Of a stretch of 64,000 nucleotides of DNA, positions 43,068 to 51,861 are shown one piece after another. This DNA comes from Lachnospiraceae bacterium (lineage in GTDB: Bacteria > Bacillota > Clostridia > Lachnospirales > Lachnospiraceae), in contig JAFVSN010000004.1 in assembly GCA_017503735.1 (NCBI GenBank), positions 83,995 through 147,994 of the forward strand, read 5' to 3'. The position numbers were made by a program, and so were the translations under genes. The notes under the pieces are model-generated. The model was not told the DNA's origin, did not search any database, and worked only from the letters and a program-made list of their open reading frames with translations. Position 1 is the first letter of the stretch; every line of letters begins with the position of its first letter.

Positions 43068-44177
43068 CTAATTTTTTTGATTCTTCCGATACTCTGCCAG
43101 CAATAAATCCACGACTCTGCCGTAGCTTTTTACCCCGTCTTCCTGTTCATTGGCTTTCAAGTACACATCGTTTACCTTGTCAGCGGTCTCGCTGATAACC
43201 GTGTCCTTATATTGTTCCCAATAGGCACTGTTATCCGCAAAGTCCCGTACCATACCTTCGTGATACTTTCCCCAAAGTTCACCGTAAAGCTCCATATCCT
43301 GTCCCGCAAGGGCATTTCCGCAATAAACCAAGGCAAGCATGGTTCCGCTGTAACGTACCAACGGTTCCTCCGAAGCCATACAAGCCAGATAAGCCAAGTA
43401 ATTTGCTTCGTCTTCCCGCATAAATCCGTGAAGATGTGCCAGTTCATGGCCCATAATATACGCTCTGTAATAATCCGTAACATCTACGTTTACATTGGCT
43501 TCCATGGTCCAACAGGTAAATACCCCTGTGATTTCCATGGCAGAAAACACCTTAGAACTCGTAATACACTTCGGTGCCGGATAAAATCCTTTTAATACAG
43601 GAAGTTCCTCCGAAAGATTTTTATAAGCATCCCGGGTCATCTTTCCCAGTTCCCGGTTCGACACCGGCAAACGAAGCACTCCGTCTTCGTCCTCATACTC
43701 CGTAAGTTCCTCCCGTAATTCGTAAGCCTGCTCCGCCAGTTCGGTACACAGTCCGTACAACTCCTCCTTAGAGGAATCTCTTACCGTAATCCCCCGATAG
43801 TCCGCTATGGAAACCCGGTGATAGTTGACACCGCACCCGATCACATAAACAAACAGTATCACCGCTGCCACACAGGCTACATTAATCATTCCGAGCAAAC
43901 ATCTTGCAAACCGGTTTTCCTTGTCCTTTCCCATATGTACAATAAAACGAATCAAAAGTACAAGGCACACCACCGGTCCCACAACCACAATAAACTCTGC
44001 CACCGAAAAGGGAATCCACCCGGTAAGCGCCGATACCACAATAGAATGTACCTTATAAATCCGTTTTGCAAACACCTCTTCCGCAAAAAACACACTTCGT
44101 TTGGCAAGTGCCGAAATCAAAAAAGTAAGCGGATATAAAAGTAACAACCAAAGTCTTTTTTTCTTTAAAACCTTCAA
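43068..44177 (-). CDS. DUF3810-type membrane zinc metallopeptidase
   Basis: A 369-residue membrane protein: three TM segments in the first 115 residues (about 8-25, 60-80, 95-115), then a large extracytoplasmic domain with a zinc motif H244-E245-L-A-H248 and a third ligand E257 in EANYLAYLAC. DUF3810 members have this layout; no substrate is known. TTG 44177 was chosen because AAGGAGG lies exactly 8 bases upstream; the ATG-started longer frame has no ribosome site. The domain around the motif resembles minimal gluzincins. Confidence 0.82.
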   Translation of the reverse strand: MKVLKKKRLWLLLLYPLTFLISALAKRSVFFAEEVFAKRIYKVHSIVVSALTGWIPFSVAEFIVVVGPVVCLVLLIRFIVHMGKDKENRFARCLLGMINVACVAAVILFVYVIGCGVNYHRVSIADYRGITVRDSSKEELYGLCTELAEQAYELREELTEYEDEDGVLRLPVSNRELGKMTRDAYKNLSEELPVLKGFYPAPKCITSSKVFSAMEITGVFTCWTMEANVNVDVTDYYRAYIMGHELAHLHGFMREDEANYLAYLACMASEEPLVRYSGTMLALVYCGNALAGQDMELYGELWGKYHEGMVRDFADNSAYWEQYKDTVISETADKVNDVYLKANEQEDGVKSYGRVVDLLLAEYRKNQKN

Positions 44178-44324
44178 AGCCCCATCCTCCTTCGTATTCT
44201 CCTTTTTCAACATACCATAAGGCTGTGTCCATTCGGTGTCAGAAAACAAGTTTTTGCCTTTTCTTTTTAGGTCTTTTGTGCTAAGATAATCCCAGAGGCT
44301 ATTCCACCGAAAGGAGTTTACTAT

Positions 44325-46175
44325 ATGAACTTATATGCAGCACGTATCGAAGCTCTGCGCAGCTTCATGAAACAGAACAGCATTGATGTCTATTATGTAC
44401 CTACCGCGGACTACCACGGCTCCGAATATCTGGACGACCATTTTAAGCTTCGGGCTTATTTATCCGGCTTTACCGGCTCTGCGGGCACCCTGTTTGTGAC
44501 CCTGACCGAAGCGGGACTGTTTACCGACGGACGTTACTTTATTCAGGCAGAACAGGAACTTTTAGGAAGCGGCATCACCCTGTATCGCAGCGGGATGGAA
44601 AACGTGCCGACACCGGAAGACAAATTAAAAGAATTACTGGCTCAAGGCGGAACCTTAGGCTTTGACGGCCGCCTGCTCTCCTATGCCTTTTTGATGCAGT
44701 TACGGGAGCGTTTTCCGGATACCGTGACCGTTCGTCATGATGTACCGTTTCCGGATAAGCTATGGCCGGACCGCCCGGCACTTTCCGCAAAACCGGCTTA
44801 CCGTCTTGCCGAATGCTATACCGGCAAATCCACCATTACCAAACTTTCCGAAGTACGGGAATCCATGAAAAAGATTCGCCCGGAGGCTGTTTATAAAAAC
44901 GGAGCATCGGAACGTTTTGCGAAAAACACCGACCATACCGCAGAGGTATACTTGCTGACCTCTTTGGATGAAATCGCATGGCTCTTTAACCTTCGGGGAA
45001 ACGATGTGGAAAACAATCCTGTTTTTCTCTCCTACGCTATGGTCACTGATACAAAAGCATTTTTATATGTAAACGAAACGGCTTTGGATGATACTACGAA
45101 AAAGCTTTTGGAAGAGGAAGGCGTGATTGTCCGCCCTTATGATGCCGTCTATGAAGATGTTACCAAACTTCGCGCCTGTCCGGTACTCCTTGATGCCAAG
45201 CGCGTTAACTGTGCTCTTGTACAGGCACTGCCGAAAGAATGCACCGTTCTCGACGCACCGGGACCGATTCTTCTTGCCAAAGCAATCAAAAACGAAACCG
45301 AGCAAAAAAATCTTGCTCTCGGTCACATCAAAGATGGCGTGGCCGTGACAAAGTTTATGTATTGGTTAAAGAAAAACATCGGCAAGGAAACCATCACCGA
45401 GTATTCCGCTGCCGAGTACCTGCTCTCTCTTCGCAAGGAACAGGAAGGCTTTTTAGAACCGAGCTTTGAAACCATTTCCGCCTATAACGCAAACGCGGCT
45501 ATGATGCACTATTCCGCAGACGAGAAGTCCGCTGCTACTTTAGCACCGCAGGGCTTCCTTTTGGTGGACTCCGGCGGTCAGTATTACGAAGGAACCACCG
45601 ACATTACAAGAACCTATGTCTTAGGTGATTTACCGCTTGAATGGAAGCAGCACTACACCGCCGTTCTTCGGGGTATGCTTTCCCTCTCCGATGCAAAATT
45701 CTTACACGGTTGCCGCGGTATTAATCTTGACATCCTTGCCCGTGGCCCGTTGTGGCAGATGGGTCTGGATTACCGTTGCGGTACCGGTCACGGCGTAGGA
45801 TATCTTCTAAATGTACACGAAGCACCGAACGGGTTCCGTTGGCGCATTGTGCCGGAACGTAACGACAGCTGTATTTTGGAAGAAGGCATGGTGACCACCA
45901 ACGAACCGGGTGTTTACGTGGAAAACAGCCACGGCATCCGTATCGAAAATGAACTGCTCTGCAAAAAGGGTGAGAAAAACGAGTACGGCCAGTACATGTA
46001 CTTCGAAACCCTGACCATGGCTCCGATTGATTTAGATGCGGTACTTCCGGAAGAAATGACCGCAAGAGAACGGCAGATTTTAAACTACTACCATCAAAAG
46101 GTGTACGAGACCCTGCTTCCGTATATGAATAAGGAAGAGGGCGAGTGGCTTAGGGAAGTAACACGGGAGATTTAG
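44325..46175 (+). CDS. pepP: Aminopeptidase P family protein (M24B Xaa-Pro aminopeptidase)
   Basis: Removes N-terminal residues preceding proline in the cytoplasm. 616 residues, the long three-domain form: two creatinase-like N-terminal domains (1-310) and a pita-bread catalytic domain. Metal ligands appear as LVDSGGQYYEGTTDITRTY (both Asp), GTGHGVGYLLNVHE (His) and EEGMVTTNEPG...RIENEL (two Glu). The C-terminal extension EEGEWLREVTREI is usual for this length class. GAAAGGAG lies 8 bases before the ATG. It is likely a single gene. Confidence 0.94.
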   Translation: MNLYAARIEALRSFMKQNSIDVYYVPTADYHGSEYLDDHFKLRAYLSGFTGSAGTLFVTLTEAGLFTDGRYFIQAEQELLGSGITLYRSGMENVPTPEDKLKELLAQGGTLGFDGRLLSYAFLMQLRERFPDTVTVRHDVPFPDKLWPDRPALSAKPAYRLAECYTGKSTITKLSEVRESMKKIRPEAVYKNGASERFAKNTDHTAEVYLLTSLDEIAWLFNLRGNDVENNPVFLSYAMVTDTKAFLYVNETALDDTTKKLLEEEGVIVRPYDAVYEDVTKLRACPVLLDAKRVNCALVQALPKECTVLDAPGPILLAKAIKNETEQKNLALGHIKDGVAVTKFMYWLKKNIGKETITEYSAAEYLLSLRKEQEGFLEPSFETISAYNANAAMMHYSADEKSAATLAPQGFLLVDSGGQYYEGTTDITRTYVLGDLPLEWKQHYTAVLRGMLSLSDAKFLHGCRGINLDILARGPLWQMGLDYRCGTGHGVGYLLNVHEAPNGFRWRIVPERNDSCILEEGMVTTNEPGVYVENSHGIRIENELLCKKGEKNEYGQYMYFETLTMAPIDLDAVLPEEMTARERQILNYYHQKVYETLLPYMNKEEGEWLREVTREI

Positions 46176-46251
46176 AGGCTTGCCGTCGACTAACAGCCGG
46201 TAAGGAGATGCCCTGCACCGGGCACAGCCTTAGACAACAGACCAAAAATGA

Positions 46252-46300
46252 GGGTGTTAAACGTATCGAACCGGATACCTTAACACCCCGTTTTCTTTTC
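46252..46300 (+). terminator. Terminator after aminopeptidase P
   Basis: GGGTGTTAA pairs with TTAACACCC, with an inner GTATC/GATAC stem, followed by CGTTTTCTTTTC. Confidence 0.8.
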
Positions 46301-46416
46301 TCTACTTTTTTCATCACGACAGCGTCAAATAATTTTGGATTGTAAACAAAAATTTTACATATCCCGAAAAAAACACCCTCCTCATTCGTCATAGTAGGTG
46401 AAAGGAGTTTTGCGCC

Positions 46417-46935
46417 ATGGACAAAACACAACAAAACGAATTATTCGCACGAATACAACGCGGTGATAAGGAAGCCTTCACCCAACTTTATCACGATCTA
46501 AAACAACCGGTGTTTACCATTATCTACCGCATTGTACAGAACCGGACCACCGCCGAGGATTTGACACAGGACCTCTTTGTGAAGCTTTTCGTGTCTCCTC
46601 CGGATACTACCGTTAAAAATCCGAGAGCATGGCTTTTTCAAGTGGCACATAATCTGGCCATTGATGCTCTTCGGAAAGCACAGCCCGCAAACATCGATGA
46701 TATAACACTTGCTTCCCCGGAACACATGGATAGCATTGTTGTAAAAACGGATTTGGAACGCGGGATTGCTGCCCTGTCCTGTACGGAACGGGAAATCCTT
46801 TCCTTGCGGTTAAATGCCGAACTGGGTTTTCAGGACATTGCCCGCATCACGGGACAATCTCTGTCCGCAGTTTACCGTAACTACCGCAAAACGCTGAAAA
46901 CCTTGCAAGCCTTATTAAACGGAGGTACATTATGA
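46417..46935 (+). CDS. ECF-type RNA polymerase sigma factor
   Basis: A 172-residue extracytoplasmic-function sigma factor: region 2 (about 10-75; FTIIYRIVQNRTTAEDLTQDLFVKLF) and region 4 (about 110-165; LSCTEREILSLRLNAELGFQDIARITGQSLSAVYRNYRKTL). It lacks an obvious anti-sigma motif of its own. Its stop codon overlaps the start of the next gene (ATGA), so that membrane protein is the likely partner. CGTC at 46387-46390 could be the -10 of an autoregulated promoter, but I could not find a good -35. GAAAGGAG precedes the ATG. Confidence 0.9.
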   Translation: MDKTQQNELFARIQRGDKEAFTQLYHDLKQPVFTIIYRIVQNRTTAEDLTQDLFVKLFVSPPDTTVKNPRAWLFQVAHNLAIDALRKAQPANIDDITLASPEHMDSIVVKTDLERGIAALSCTEREILSLRLNAELGFQDIARITGQSLSAVYRNYRKTLKTLQALLNGGTL

Positions 46936-47696
46936 ACGAAATAACAACAAATCAAACCACCTATCCTACCCTTTTTGATTTATTCCAAAAATGGTGTAAT
47001 GACGGCTATCCGGACTATGTGACCGGCATCTGGTCCACCGATGGAAGTTCCTATAATTTGACCTTGGGCGTTACAAACGATGCGGCCGGAGAAACCGGAA
47101 AACAGGAGATTTTAGACCAAATAGAAGACGACGCTTCCGTAACCTTTGTGACCCAAACCCACCCCCACAACTATCTGATGCAGATTCAGGACGAATTGCT
47201 TCCGTATTTCAAGAAAGAAGGGCTTGGCATGGTTTCCAGTGGCCTGGATGACCGTGAAAACCATATCGAAATCGAGTTTCTTGCGGAGAAAGCCAATAAC
47301 GAGGCAACCCTTGACTTCATTGCCGACCTTTATAAAACTTACGGCGATGCAATTTCTGTTTCCTACACAGACGGTTACTGCTTCACCGATGAACTGCTAC
47401 ACACTACAACAATCGGTATAGAAAATCCGCTCTACCCACCCGTTCCCGGGAAGTCTTCCTTCTCTCCGCTGTTGGTAGCGGGACTCATCGGGATTCCGCT
47501 TGTGGTATTCGGACTTTATTTTGTCCTGCGAAAACGTTTTGTTCCGGTAGTGCAGAGAAATAACGGAGGAACTGTTGCGCAAACCGATAGACTTTCCGTG
47601 AAAGAGGTAGAGGAGCTGGTGAAAGAGAGCTCTTTGACCGTGTCCAGAGAAGTGGATGAGAAGGTGATGGAGGGGATTGGTAAGATAAGAAAGTAA
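46932..47696 (+). CDS. Unrecognised single-TM protein coupled to an ECF sigma factor
   Basis: I do not recognise this 254-residue protein. Residues 1-183 are soluble and mixed alpha/beta; one TM lies at about 183-204 (PLLVAGLIGIPLVVFGLYFVL) and is followed by a basic RKRF, so the positive-inside rule places the C-terminus in the cytoplasm and the N-domain outside, although no signal peptide is visible. The cytoplasmic tail (about 205-254) ends in a Lys/Glu-rich helix. It overlaps the sigma gene by 4 bp and is probably its anti-sigma or sensor partner; that is inference from position. It has no homology I can name. Confidence 0.7.
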   Translation: MNEITTNQTTYPTLFDLFQKWCNDGYPDYVTGIWSTDGSSYNLTLGVTNDAAGETGKQEILDQIEDDASVTFVTQTHPHNYLMQIQDELLPYFKKEGLGMVSSGLDDRENHIEIEFLAEKANNEATLDFIADLYKTYGDAISVSYTDGYCFTDELLHTTTIGIENPLYPPVPGKSSFSPLLVAGLIGIPLVVFGLYFVLRKRFVPVVQRNNGGTVAQTDRLSVKEVEELVKESSLTVSREVDEKVMEGIGKIRK

Positions 47697-47701
47697 CTCC
47701 C

Positions 47702-47750
47702 AAAAAAGAGCGATATGTCAATCAAATCATCTTGATATATCGCTCTTTTA
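47702..47750 (+). terminator. Terminator after the sigma factor pair
   Basis: AAAAGAGCGATAT pairs with ATATCGCTCTTTT, with an inner TCAA/TTGA. Flanks suit both directions, between convergent genes. Confidence 0.85.
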
Positions 47751-47754
47751 TCAT

Positions 47755-48228
47755 CTACTTCCTCTTCGGTACAAACTCAATCACAATCTCCATATCCATC
47801 CCGTCAGCCAATCGCTGTAACGTAAGCAAGGAAGGATTGGCAAGTCCCCGCTCTATCTTACTGATATCTGCTTGATAGATACCGGTTTCTTCCGCCAGAC
47901 GGCATTGGGTCATTCCTACACTGTCTCTTGCAGAAACCAGACGTTCTGCCACCATATTGGCAAGACCAACTTCCTTTTTACCTACTGTAATTCCACACTC
48001 CCAGATTTCATCCGCAGCCAAATCCAGCTCATCATTCCATGAAATTCCGTAGCCTCCCACATCCACTTTTACCTGTGCAAACAATTCCGGATTCTTCTCC
48101 AACTCCTTGAACTGTGGGAAAATCGAATCCAGTGCCCTTACATTGTATTCCTTCTCCGTTCCATCTTGAAACACTGCTAAAAGCTTCAGATTATCCAGTG
48201 CCTTTATTGTTTTTATTTTATGATACAT
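47755..48228 (-). CDS. DUF2442-XRE fusion protein
   Basis: A 157-residue protein: residues 1-80 match DUF2442 (KALDNLKLLAVFQDGTEKEY and DVGGYGISWNDELDLAADEIW), and residues 85-150 are a Cro/CI helix-turn-helix (GMTQCRLAEETGIYQADISKIERGLANPSLLTLQRLA). DUF2442 often pairs with DUF4160 in two-gene modules of unknown function that look like toxin-antitoxin pairs. The DUF4160-type gene lies immediately upstream on the same strand but is interrupted. ATG 48228 has GAAAGGGCG about 7 bases upstream; an earlier ATG is too close to that site. Confidence 0.85.
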   Translation of the reverse strand: MYHKIKTIKALDNLKLLAVFQDGTEKEYNVRALDSIFPQFKELEKNPELFAQVKVDVGGYGISWNDELDLAADEIWECGITVGKKEVGLANMVAERLVSARDSVGMTQCRLAEETGIYQADISKIERGLANPSLLTLQRLADGMDMEIVIEFVPKRK

Positions 48229-48245
48229 CTGCATCGCCCTTTCTG

Positions 48246-48500
48246 TTACCGAATTGCCGGAAGCACTTCAAACTCCTGTGTTTCCCACATCTGAATCAGT
48301 CTATCCCGATAATGCTCAATAAATTCTTTTACATAAGCCTGTCCCTTTACCGGCACATCTCCTTCAAACATCTCTCCATTATCCAACGAAAACATTCCTA
48401 CACATTCTCCGCAGATTGCATGGATATGCGGTGGGTTGTGTTCCTTTTGTCTTAAGTACATTTTAATTACAATTCCCTGAAATCATGAAATCACCGGCAT
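48246..48500 (-). pseudogene. DUF4160-family gene interrupted by an in-frame TGA
   Basis: From ATG 48500 (AGGGGG upstream) the frame reads MPVIS, then TGA at 48485-48483, then FQGIVIKMYLRQKEHNPPHIHAICGE and on to the stop at 48246. The DUF4160 family begins MPxIS-x-F-x-GIVIKMY, so TGA sits where the sixth residue, often Arg, is expected; CGA to TGA is a single change. The remainder (about 84 codons) is intact, with no frameshift. A restart at ATG 48461 would give 71 residues but has no ribosome site. Real mutation, sequencing error or readthrough remain open. Confidence 0.72.
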
Positions 48501-48560
48501 ATATTATCCCCCTATTACTTTCTTATCTTTATTATATAGGTTATATCCTATATTGTCAAG

Positions 48561-48591
48561 AAGAAAAAGAGACGACCTTTTGCCGTCTCTT
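48561..48591 (-). terminator. Terminator after the cytidylate-kinase-like gene
   Basis: AGAGACG pairs with CGTCTCT, followed on the minus strand by TTTTTCTT. Confidence 0.82.
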
Positions 48592-48604
48592 CTGTCTGCT
48601 CTAA

Positions 48605-49231
48605 TTATACTCTCTCCGGAATAATCTCCAAAAACGACTTTGTAATCTTTACACAAGTCTCGTAATCCAGATGATTGGTGTTCAGGCACAAATCATAGTT
48701 GCCTGCATCGGTCCATTCATTACCGGTATAATATTTATAATATGCCGCACGACGCTTGTCAATAGCAAGAATCTGCTTTTCCCGTTCCTTCGCATCTCCC
48801 GGAAGTTTCCCCTCGGTACGAGCCACACAATCCGCAAGCGGAGCATGTATGTAGAGACGTACCGCATGGGGCAAATCTCTTAAAATATAGTCAGCACAAC
48901 GTCCCACGATGACACACGGACCTTCCGCGGCCAAGTCCTTAATCACCTTTGCCTGATATGCAAACAGGTTATCATTGGAAACAAATTCTTCCTTGTCCGG
49001 CGGAATCAGTTCCCCGTTATATTCTTTTCTTGCAATCTTAAACAAAAGACTCTGCTTTACTTTCTCATCCGCCTTTGCAAACAGCTCCTCATTGATACCG
49101 CTCTCATCGGAAGCCAGACGCATCAACTCTCTGTCGTAATACGGAATATTTAACTCCTTTGCTAACATCTGGCCGATGGTACGTCCGCCGCTGCCGTAGC
49201 CTCTTGCAATCGTAATCACATAATTTTTCAT
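48605..49231 (-). CDS. Cytidylate kinase-like family protein
   Basis: A 208-residue P-loop nucleotide-kinase-like protein: residues 8-22 IARGYGSGGRTIGQM (a GxGSGG variant of the P-loop), DRELMRLASDES, GPCVIVGRCADYILRD and REKQILAIDKRRAAYY. This group is related to cytidylate kinase but its substrate is unproven. It starts 18 bp after livF on the same strand with AAAGGAG upstream, so it is probably the last gene of the branched-chain amino acid operon; a functional link is not obvious. Confidence 0.85.
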   Translation of the reverse strand: MKNYVITIARGYGSGGRTIGQMLAKELNIPYYDRELMRLASDESGINEELFAKADEKVKQSLLFKIARKEYNGELIPPDKEEFVSNDNLFAYQAKVIKDLAAEGPCVIVGRCADYILRDLPHAVRLYIHAPLADCVARTEGKLPGDAKEREKQILAIDKRRAAYYKYYTGNEWTDAGNYDLCLNTNHLDYETCVKITKSFLEIIPERV

Positions 49232-49249
49232 GGTCTTCTCCTTTCCGGA

Positions 49250-49957
49250 TTATGCTCCCAAATATGCCTTTCTTACGGAATCATCGTTTAACAAATCCTT
49301 GGCATCCGCCGTCATAACCACCTTACCGGTTTCCAGTACATAACCGCGGTTTGCAACGGAAAGTGCCATCTGTGCATTCTGCTCTACGAGAAGAATGGTA
49401 ACACCCGCTTTATTCAAATCCTCAATAATCTTAAAGATCTCATCAACTAAAATCGGTGCCAGACCCATGGACGGCTCATCAAGCATAAGAAGCGTCGGGT
49501 TCGACATCATGGCACGTCCCATGGCAAGCATCTGCTGCTCACCGCCGGATAAAGTCCCTGCCACCTGGGTTCTGCGTTCCTTAAGACGCGGGAAATGTTC
49601 AAAAACAATTTCAAGATTGTGTTCAATGGTATTCTTCGGTTGTGTGTAAGCACCCAGTTCCAAATTCTCCATAACGGACATCTGAAGGAATACACGACGT
49701 CCTTCCGGTACCTGTGCCAATCCGTGTCCAACAATCTTATGGGCCGGAATGTGCATCAAATCCTGATCGTTAAACACGATGGAACCGGTGGTACTCTTTA
49801 AAAGACCGGACACCGTCTGCAAAATCGTAGTCTTACCGGCACCGTTGGCACCGATCAGGGAAATAATTTCTCCCATTTCTACTTTAAAGCTGATATCCTT
49901 TACTGCGTGGATACTGCCGTAATATACATTGATATTATTCACTTCAAGCATTGCCAT
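49250..49957 (-). CDS. livF: Branched-chain amino acid ABC transporter ATPase LivF
   Basis: ATPase subunit of a high-affinity leucine/isoleucine/valine importer. 235 residues with Walker A GANGAGKTT (about residues 36-44), signature LSGGEQQM, Walker B LLMLDEPSMGL and the switch His region. It is the shorter of the two ATPases, typical for LivF. The livG gene ends 3 bp upstream. Coupled operon order livJ-H-M-G-F. Confidence 0.95.
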   Translation of the reverse strand: MAMLEVNNINVYYGSIHAVKDISFKVEMGEIISLIGANGAGKTTILQTVSGLLKSTTGSIVFNDQDLMHIPAHKIVGHGLAQVPEGRRVFLQMSVMENLELGAYTQPKNTIEHNLEIVFEHFPRLKERRTQVAGTLSGGEQQMLAMGRAMMSNPTLLMLDEPSMGLAPILVDEIFKIIEDLNKAGVTILLVEQNAQMALSVANRGYVLETGKVVMTADAKDLLNDDSVRKAYLGA

Positions 49958-49960
49958 GGC

Positions 49961-50797
49961 CTAGTCCTCCTTCTTCTTACCGAGATATGCCTCGATTACC
50001 GTCGGATTTGCCTGAATCTCCTCCGGAGAGCCTTTGGCAATAATACGACCGAAATTAAGCACCGCAATTCCTTCACAAATACCCATAACCAGATTCATAT
50101 CGTGCTCAATTAAAAGAATCGCAATCTGGAAGGTATCGCGAATCTTACGGATATTTTCCATCAACTCCGCAGTCTCGGACGGATTCATACCCGCTGCCGG
50201 CTCGTCAAGGAGCAACAGCTTCGGATTGGTAGCAAGGGCACGTACAATCTCCAAACGACGCTGTGCACCGTACGGAAGGCTTCCTGCTTTATAATCTGCC
50301 ATATCCTGCATATCAAAAATAGAAAGTAACTCCAAGGCCTTTTCGTGAGCTTCCTTTTCGGTCTTCCAATAAGCCGGAAGACGAAGAATACTGTTTATGG
50401 TGGAACACTTTATCTGGTTGTGGAGACCGATTTTTACGTTCTCCTCTACCGTCAATTTATCAAAGAGACGAATATTCTGGAAAGTCCGGGCAATCCCGGC
50501 TTTGTTTACCTGCATGGTACTCATGCCTCTCGTGTCCTGTCCGTCTAACAAAATCGTACCGTGAGTCGGTTGATATACCTTGGTTAACAAATTAAATACC
50601 GTAGTTTTTCCGGCACCGTTCGGTCCGATGAGTCCCGCAATCTCCGTAGCACCCACCGTGAGATTAAAATCATCTACCGCCACAAGTCCGCCGAAGGTAA
50701 TTCCCAAATGGCTGCATTCCAACACCGGACGCTTATCTTTGTCTCTGTCCGGGATAATGCTCTCACTGATGACTTCATGAATTTTTCCCTTATCCAT
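49961..50797 (-). CDS. livG: Branched-chain amino acid ABC transporter ATPase LivG
   Basis: Second ATPase subunit, 278 residues. Walker A is GPNGAGKTT (about residues 57-65), signature LPYGAQRRLEIVRALA (the LivG-type variant), Walker B LLLLDEPAAGMNP. ATG 50797 was preferred because AAAGGAGG lies 8 bases upstream; it overlaps the livM stop by 8 bp. The longest frame begins 16 codons earlier without a site. The N-terminal extension before the first strand (about 20 residues) is longer than usual. Confidence 0.94.
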   Translation of the reverse strand: MDKGKIHEVISESIIPDRDKDKRPVLECSHLGITFGGLVAVDDFNLTVGATEIAGLIGPNGAGKTTVFNLLTKVYQPTHGTILLDGQDTRGMSTMQVNKAGIARTFQNIRLFDKLTVEENVKIGLHNQIKCSTINSILRLPAYWKTEKEAHEKALELLSIFDMQDMADYKAGSLPYGAQRRLEIVRALATNPKLLLLDEPAAGMNPSETAELMENIRKIRDTFQIAILLIEHDMNLVMGICEGIAVLNFGRIIAKGSPEEIQANPTVIEAYLGKKKED

Positions 50798-51851
50798 TTG
50801 CGTTTTCCTCCTTTGCCGTCTTTTTACGAGCGAACATCTTTGCAAAGAAGTCGCGAATCTTCGGGTTGTTGGTACCGAGCATTACGAGAATCAATACGAT
50901 TGCGTACACTAACATACGGTAATCGGAGAACTCACGCAAAAGCTCCGGAAGCAAGGTCAGAAGTGCTGCAGCAATCAAGGAACCACGCATACTTCCTAAG
51001 CCTCCCAAAACAACAAATACCAGCACCAGAATCGAAGTGTTAAAGTCAAACTTCGTCGGAGATACGGTGGAATAGTTAAAGGCAAATATCGTACCTGCCA
51101 TACCCGCCATTGCTGCGGAAATGGAAAATACCAACAGCTTATACTTCGTAACATTGATACCTACCGACTCGGCAGCAATACGATTGTCGCGCAGTGCCAT
51201 AATCGCACGACCGGTACGGCTCTGAATCAGATTGTAAATTACAATAAGACAAAGCATCAAAACAATGAATGCAAAGGTAAAGGTGGAAAGCTTGCGATTT
51301 CCTACAACACCCATGGAACCGCTGATAATCATCTTTCCGTCATCCAGAATTTCCGGCTTGTTAATAAACGCTACGTGCAATCCTTCCGAATCCAAACCGA
51401 TATACAAAATATTTACAATACTCTTAATAATCTGTCCGAATGCAAGAGTTACAATCGCCAGATAGTCACCCCGGAGACGAAGTACCGGAATACCGATTAA
51501 CAGTCCCGCGAGAGCTGCCATCAAACCACCGGCAATTACCGCCACCAAAAGACACAGCGTTTTGGAATCGGATACCTGTTGCATCAACGAACCGATAAAC
51601 ACGCCGCCGAAAGCTCCGACGCTCATAAAGCCCGCATGACCGAGGCTCAACTCTCCTAAGATACCTACGGTCAGATTCAAAGAAATCGCCATAATCATAT
51701 AGGCACAAATCGGAACCAGCTGGCCGTTAATTAAGTTGGTGGTAATTCCACCCTCTTTTAAAATCAAAACAATCACATAAACGAGAAGCAGGCCACCCAT
51801 GGTAATGAAATTGTTCTTTGACGTTTTGTTTAAAGTCTTTTTCCCTTTCAT
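50790..51851 (-). CDS. livM: Branched-chain amino acid ABC transporter permease LivM
   Basis: A 353-residue inner-membrane permease with about ten TM helices. Characteristic segments are SLNLTVGILGELSLGHAGF near the second TM and the coupling-helix region around SVGINVTKYKLLVFSISAAMAGMAG. It pairs with LivH to form the channel. The ATG at 51851 has AGGTGAG 7 bases upstream; the GTG three codons earlier has a poorer site. It starts just after the livH stop codon. Confidence 0.94.
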   Translation of the reverse strand: MKGKKTLNKTSKNNFITMGGLLLVYVIVLILKEGGITTNLINGQLVPICAYMIMAISLNLTVGILGELSLGHAGFMSVGAFGGVFIGSLMQQVSDSKTLCLLVAVIAGGLMAALAGLLIGIPVLRLRGDYLAIVTLAFGQIIKSIVNILYIGLDSEGLHVAFINKPEILDDGKMIISGSMGVVGNRKLSTFTFAFIVLMLCLIVIYNLIQSRTGRAIMALRDNRIAAESVGINVTKYKLLVFSISAAMAGMAGTIFAFNYSTVSPTKFDFNTSILVLVFVVLGGLGSMRGSLIAAALLTLLPELLREFSDYRMLVYAIVLILVMLGTNNPKIRDFFAKMFARKKTAKEENANG

Positions 51852-51861
51852 CCCGCTCACC

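Noticed and set aside
46387-46390. CGTC as the -10 of an ECF-type autoregulated promoter
   Set aside because: An AAC-type -35 is present only at a distance of 12 bases, too short; kept as a remark in the gene entry, not as a feature.
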